64,000 bases of DNA from NCBI RefSeq assembly GCF_018919065.1, contig NZ_JAHLQG010000034.1:62001-126000 (forward strand). The letters are read 5' to 3'. Position 1 is the first letter of the stretch. Every line of letters starts with the position of its first letter. Below the pieces are notes generated by a model. That model saw only the letters and a list, made by a program, of their open reading frames with translations, did no database searches and was not told where the DNA came from. Made by a program: the position numbers and the translations under genes. The DNA comes from Blautia sp. MSJ-9 (GTDB lineage Bacteria > Bacillota > Clostridia > Lachnospirales > Lachnospiraceae). This document shows positions 60,149 through 64,000 of the stretch, in pieces.

Positions 60149-60232
60149 TTTTCAAGACATGAAGAGGCTATGAAAGCCTACACATAAGATATAGTTACTT
60201 ACAAAATACTTATCAGAGGAAGGAGTTTTTCT

Positions 60233-61141
60233 ATGAACCTGTATCATCTGCGGTACTTTTCTACACTGGCTCATATTGAGCATTACACAAAAGCCGCTGA
60301 TATTCTGGCAATCACCCAGCCTTCTTTAAGTTATGCAATCTCTACTCTTGAGGAAGAACTTGGTGTAAAACTGTTTGAAAAAAATGGAAGGAATGTTACT
60401 CTTACCAAGTATGGAAAGGTTTTCCTGAATGACGTGGAAGAGGTGCTGAACCGTCTGGACTCTTCTGTGAACAGTCTGAAGCTGGCAGGTAAAGGAGAAG
60501 GCTGCATTGATGTGGTATTCCTGCGTACACTGGGAATTGATTTTCTCCCAAAGATCATGCGGGGATTTCTGGAGGAAAATCCAAACAAAAAGATAGATTT
60601 CAACCTGTATTGCGACAAAGTTCTAACATCTGATATTCTAAACGGATTAAAAGAGAAGAAATACGATCTGGGGTTCTGTTCCAAGCTTGACAATGAGCCG
60701 CTGATCGAGTTTATTCCGGTTGCCAGACAGGAGCTTGTTGTGATCGTACCTCTGGAGCACCCGCTGGCAGCAAAAGATGAAGTACGGCTGGAGGATACCA
60801 TTCCTTATAAGCAGATCATATTTAAGAAAAGAAGTGGTTTGAGACAGATTATTGACGGACTGTTTGAATGTATCGGGCAGACGCCGGATGTGGCTTATGA
60901 GATTGACGAAGATCAGGTTGCTGCGGGATTTGTATCCAATGGATTTGGTATCTGTGTGGCACCGAATATTCCGATCCTGCAGTCACTGAACGTGAAGATC
61001 CTGCCGCTGGTTTCTCCAAGCTGGCAGAGAAACTTCTATATGGCAATGCTGAAGAATGTGTACCATCCTCCAGTTGTGGAGGCATTTAAGAAGTATGTGA
61101 TCGAGCAGGCACAGAAAGAATGGGATTATAAGACAAGCTAA
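60233..61141 (+). CDS. LysR family transcriptional regulator
   Basis: 302 aa. N-terminal winged helix-turn-helix (residues 1-60: LYHLRYFSTLAHIEHYTKAADILAITQPSLSYAISTLEEELG) and a periplasmic-binding-like effector domain (VVFLRTLGIDFLPKIMRGF, YDLGFCSKL, ELVVIVPLEHPLA, GFVSNGFGICVAPNIP). LysR activators commonly sit divergent from their targets and respond to the pathway substrate; here the likely targets are the TIM-barrel/OYE-2/ydiB-2 unit and perhaps the OYE-1/ydiB-1/aroD unit. AAGGAG precedes the ATG. Ligand inferred to be a cyclohexane/cyclohexene carboxylate. Confidence 0.93.
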   Translation: MNLYHLRYFSTLAHIEHYTKAADILAITQPSLSYAISTLEEELGVKLFEKNGRNVTLTKYGKVFLNDVEEVLNRLDSSVNSLKLAGKGEGCIDVVFLRTLGIDFLPKIMRGFLEENPNKKIDFNLYCDKVLTSDILNGLKEKKYDLGFCSKLDNEPLIEFIPVARQELVVIVPLEHPLAAKDEVRLEDTIPYKQIIFKKRSGLRQIIDGLFECIGQTPDVAYEIDEDQVAAGFVSNGFGICVAPNIPILQSLNVKILPLVSPSWQRNFYMAMLKNVYHPPVVEAFKKYVIEQAQKEWDYKTS

Positions 61142-61146
61142 ATACC

Positions 61147-61210
61147 AAAAGACCGTTTTTATATACAACGTTGCATCTTCGTAAACACATGTATATAAAA
61201 AACGGTCTTT
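61147..61210 (+). terminator. Terminator of lysR
   Basis: AAAAGACCGTTTTTATATAC ... GTATATAAAAAACGGTCTTT, long paired arms, then GTTTC; six bases after the lysR stop. Also usable from the other strand. Confidence 0.75.
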
Positions 61211-61258
61211 GTTTCTGTTATTGTAAATTTTTTTTTGCAAAATATTACCTGCGCCGGA

Positions 61259-63016
61259 TTATGCCTTTTTCCAATTTGAGAAAATATCAGCGGAATCTTT
61301 CAGAAAATCATAGGAAATTTCTATTTCTTCATCTGTCACTGTTTTATTTTCATCCAGGATCGGCCATGGATCGCACCCTCTGGAAATTTCTCCTACCTGA
61401 TCCATGGTGAAGGAATTTCCGCAATTCTGGCAGACCAGCTTATCGCCTTCCTGTTTATAATATCCTTTGCCGGAATCATAGCATATCTGGCAGGTGTTAA
61501 ACGCTGTGCGTATGGTTCCTGTAGAATCTTTTACTGCAATCACTTCCATTTCTGTGCCATCTACATCTACCGGGTAAAAGTTTGCATTTTCAGACAGTTC
61601 ATCTGTCGGAATGACCAATGCATTGCCAGAAGTTACTTTTGTTACCTCATTTGTCATATTTTCAGAAGTTTCTGCTGTTGTTTCTTTTCCGCATCCTGCA
61701 AATGCTGTGATCATTCCCATCCAACAGGTATAAGTATAAGTTCCTGCCTGTTCAGGTGTGAATTTTATTATGTTTTTTCCCTCTGTAAAAGTATGCTCCA
61801 AGCCGAAATCCTGCAGGAGTATCTTGTAATTACATCCGTTGATATTGTCTTCTGACGCTTCAATCTCCCACTCTACCGGCTCACCTGCTTTGACAGTGAT
61901 ATTCGGATATTTGCCGGACTGAAGCTGGCTGTAGACATATTGTGTCCCGTTCTTTTCAACTGCTGTATCTCCTGTTTCCTGTGAACCCGCATCTGCTGTT
62001 CGGGATATCTGCAAAGAATTCAGACCAGTCAGCGCAGTTCCTTGTGTCATCATTGAAAGCCCCATGACCACAATTAAAATTGAACCTGCCTTCAGTACCA
62101 GACCTGTAAAGCGTTTTCCAAGAAAAGCTACTGCAGAGCCAAATCCCAACATCAGAGGAACTGTGCCAATGCTGAAGCAAAACATGGAAAATGCACCTGC
62201 CAGTGGATTTCCGGACGCCAGAGCTATAATCTGTACAGACTGTAATGGTCCGCATGGCATAAGTCCGTTGCACAAACCTATAATAAAGGGAGTCTTTCTC
62301 TTATTTCCTGCCTTTTTATATAAGAGAGGAATTCCAATCCGGAATTTTCGAAGCCACGGAAAAATCCCCAGCATATTGATCCCCATGACGATCATAACAG
62401 CTCCTGCTGCCAGTTTCAGGATTCCCTGGATCAGCGATGAGGTCTGCAGATCTGTGCCAAATCCGGCCAGTCCACCGACTGCCCCCAGGATTCCACCAAC
62501 TGCAGTATAGGAAACCACTCGTCCTGCATTGTAAAGAAAAGAATTTCTGAACATGGCTTTTGAAATTTCCTCAGACACGTTTTTCTGCAGTGTCTGGGAC
62601 AGATTGATGCCTCCGCACATGGCAATGCAGTGTACAGAAGTGAGCAGTCCGATCACAAAGAGCATTCCATAACTCATTCCCGAATCTGCAAGTGAAGCAG
62701 GTACAAGATAGTTAAGAAGTCCGAAATACTGCAATATTCCAAACAGTATTGCGATCAGAAGAATTTCTCCGATTGACTGCAATATCTTCTTTTTGCCGGA
62801 CAGCTTTTCATAAGATGCAGAATACCCCATTTTGTCTATAATATCTGTAATATGCTTTAGCGATATCTGATCCGGATCATAGGAAAAAGAGGCTTCACCT
62901 GTCTCGTAGCTTACGGATATATCTGTCAGACCCGACTCTTTTTTTAACTTATTTTCTATCCTTGTCTGGCAGTTTATGCAGGTCATTCCATCAATATATA
63001 TTCTTGCCTGTTTCAT
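61259..63016 (-). CDS. Four-part membrane protein: HMA, DsbD_2/SafE-like, cupredoxin-like, DUF2318-like
   Basis: 585 aa from ATG at 63016 with AAAGGAC upstream. Domains in order: heavy-metal-associated domain (residues 1-65, GMTCINC metal site); six or so helices of the UreH-like/DsbD_2 (TauE/SafE-annotated) family with TSVHCIAMCGGI near residue 125 and NGLMPCGPLQS near 250; a cupredoxin-like segment (residues about 375-440, NITVKAGEPVEWEI, GTYTYTCWMGM); and a DUF2318-like part with CQICYDSGKGYY and CQNCGNSF. Each part is linked to copper or thiol/iron redox work, so copper handling or membrane electron transfer is the likely role. No neighbour confirms it. Confidence 0.8.
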   Translation of the reverse strand: MKQARIYIDGMTCINCQTRIENKLKKESGLTDISVSYETGEASFSYDPDQISLKHITDIIDKMGYSASYEKLSGKKKILQSIGEILLIAILFGILQYFGLLNYLVPASLADSGMSYGMLFVIGLLTSVHCIAMCGGINLSQTLQKNVSEEISKAMFRNSFLYNAGRVVSYTAVGGILGAVGGLAGFGTDLQTSSLIQGILKLAAGAVMIVMGINMLGIFPWLRKFRIGIPLLYKKAGNKRKTPFIIGLCNGLMPCGPLQSVQIIALASGNPLAGAFSMFCFSIGTVPLMLGFGSAVAFLGKRFTGLVLKAGSILIVVMGLSMMTQGTALTGLNSLQISRTADAGSQETGDTAVEKNGTQYVYSQLQSGKYPNITVKAGEPVEWEIEASEDNINGCNYKILLQDFGLEHTFTEGKNIIKFTPEQAGTYTYTCWMGMITAFAGCGKETTAETSENMTNEVTKVTSGNALVIPTDELSENANFYPVDVDGTEMEVIAVKDSTGTIRTAFNTCQICYDSGKGYYKQEGDKLVCQNCGNSFTMDQVGEISRGCDPWPILDENKTVTDEEIEISYDFLKDSADIFSNWKKA

Positions 63017-63038
63017 GGTTTGTCCTTTCTTATGACAT

Positions 63039-63083
63039 AAAAAAAACTGTAACAATAGATTTTATGTTTCTATTATTACAGTT
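63039..63083 (-). terminator. Terminator of the chorismate mutase-shikimate kinase gene
   Basis: Minus strand: AAACTGTAATAATAGA ... TCTATTGTTACAGTTT followed by a T run. It separates the gene at 63254 from the one at 61259. Confidence 0.7.
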
Positions 63084-63253
63084 TATTTATTATCATATTA
63101 TTTCGATAGGAATTATATAGTAGTTTTTTACTGTCGTCAACCATGGAATACGGAATTTCACAATTTTTTCATTTTTACATAAAAAAACAGAGACTACTCT
63201 CCATAACTGATCATCAGGCTATGTAAAGCAATCCCCGTTATTGTATTCCTTAA

Positions 63254-64000
63254 TTATTTCTCATCCATAGTGCGGAGTCTGTGTACAAGTTCTTCGCAGA
63301 TCTCCAGTTCATTCTTGCCGTCTGTTTCAATGATGATGTCGGCTGCTGCTTCATATTTGGCACGGCGTTTCTCCATCAAGTCTGCGATGAACGGAACGGT
63401 CTTGTTGTTCTCGATCAGAGGACGGTCGTGGTTGTCTTTGACACGATCAAGGATTGTCTCCGGTTTTGCTGTGAGGAGAACAACACGGCCATTCTTCTTC
63501 ATCTCTACTACGTTGCATTCTCTCATTGGAGTACCACCACCGCAGGAGATTACTACATTGCTGCGTGACTGCATTTCAATGAGAAGATTTGTCTCAAGGT
63601 CACGGAAGTACTGCTCACCGTATGTTTCGAAAATATCGGAAATACTCATTCCCTGTCTCTGGGCAATGATCTGATCCATCTCTACAACGTCCATGGCAAA
63701 GACATTCTTAAGGAAATCGGAGATTGTAGACTTTCCCGCGCCCATGAAACCGATCAGTACGATGTTGTAGTTGAAAAGCTTTCTTGCCTGGATACGTTTA
63801 CTGTTGGTACGAATGCATTCAAATACATCTGCTACTTCATCTTTGTGGCGTCTGCCTTCCATTCTGTTCTCAAGCCATTCTTTCTGTTTCGCTTCCTGCT
63901 CCGGCTGTAAGATCTGAAGTCCGTTGGCTTCTTTATATGCCATGATGTCCTCTACGATTCTGTTTCGCATGATAAGTGCGTCCAGAATGATTTCATCACA
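63254..64000 (-). CDS. Chorismate mutase-shikimate kinase fusion, C-terminal part
   Basis: Partial: 248 residues are visible and the reading frame is open to the right edge, with no start needed at 63970. The N-terminal visible part (CDEIILDALIMRNRIVEDIM then YKEANGLQILQPEQEAKQKE, continuing to ECIRTNSKRIQARK) has the helix pattern and Arg/Lys spacing of AroQ-type chorismate mutase. Shikimate kinase follows: P-loop IGFMGAGKST, VVEMDQIIAQRQGMSI, GEQYFRDLETNLL and CGGGTPMRE. The enzyme would phosphorylate shikimate and convert chorismate to prephenate. The kinase uses a product of the ydiB/aroD reactions upstream in the window. Confidence 0.85.
   Translation of the reverse strand, partial: CDEIILDALIMRNRIVEDIMAYKEANGLQILQPEQEAKQKEWLENRMEGRRHKDEVADVFECIRTNSKRIQARKLFNYNIVLIGFMGAGKSTISDFLKNVFAMDVVEMDQIIAQRQGMSISDIFETYGEQYFRDLETNLLIEMQSRSNVVISCGGGTPMRECNVVEMKKNGRVVLLTAKPETILDRVKDNHDRPLIENNKTVPFIADLMEKRRAKYEAAADIIIETDGKNELEICEELVHRLRTMDEK

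Noticed and set aside
1-64000. tRNA, rRNA, 6S, SRP or RNase P RNA genes and known riboswitches
   Set aside because: No matching conserved cores were seen in any gap by eye; a covariance-model scan would be needed to exclude short or diverged ones.

Overview
This window looks like chromosomal DNA from a spore-forming, strictly anaerobic gut Firmicute of the Lachnospiraceae, most like Blautia and its relatives. The evidence is the sporulation and spore-coat-free housekeeping set (YlbJ, GerW/YtfJ with a DUF2953 partner, an alpha/beta-type SASP), a complete Rnf complex, a sodium-pumping decarboxylase set, a FeoA-FeoB fusion, and clostridial-type ribosome binding sites. Species assignment is inference. 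No rRNA, tRNA, CRISPR array, prophage or transposase gene was seen.

Left part (1-31,000) is mainly conserved core, mostly on the minus strand: a (p)ppGpp synthetase cut by the window edge, an M23 peptidase, pepD, ylbJ, a coiled-coil protein, coaD-rsmD-mgsA, DegV, a secreted beta-helix protein, SASP, udk and a PfkB kinase, feoAB, a histone-like DUF6465 protein, recG, fakA-asp23, rpmB, a tiny membrane protein, gerW-DUF2953, Nudix, a SEDS/class B PBP pair, a U32 peptidase with zapA, and ruvAB. The intergenic gaps carry short inverted-repeat elements, two of them intact with perfect 8-bp target duplications.

Middle part (31,000-48,300) is energy metabolism: rnfCDGEAB (ferredoxin:NAD oxidoreductase ion pump), then a membrane protein, a YprB-like nuclease, ispH with an S1 protein, cmk and an HI0933 flavoprotein, and finally a five-gene biotin-dependent cluster (mmdA-oadG-biotin carrier-oadB-oadA). 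That cluster holds both a CoA-type and a pyruvate-type carboxyltransferase beside the sodium pump.

Right part (48,700-61,200) is the most distinctive region. It has two converging transcription units plus a LysR regulator: an Old-Yellow-Enzyme/Fe-S/FAD reductase, a YdiB-type shikimate/quinate dehydrogenase and type I 3-dehydroquinate dehydratase on the plus strand; and a TIM-barrel isomerase/dehydratase-like protein, a second OYE reductase, a second YdiB-type dehydrogenase, an MFS carrier and an NCS2-like permease on the minus strand. I read it as a candidate anaerobic route for plant quinate/shikimate (and possibly other unsaturated plant acids), with dehydrogenases and dehydratase interconverting quinate, 3-dehydroquinate, 3-dehydroshikimate and shikimate, and the OYE enzymes reducing a C=C bond as an electron sink. 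The reactions beyond 3-dehydroshikimate are inference.

The window ends with a four-domain copper/thiol-type membrane protein and a chorismate mutase-shikimate kinase fusion that runs off the right edge.
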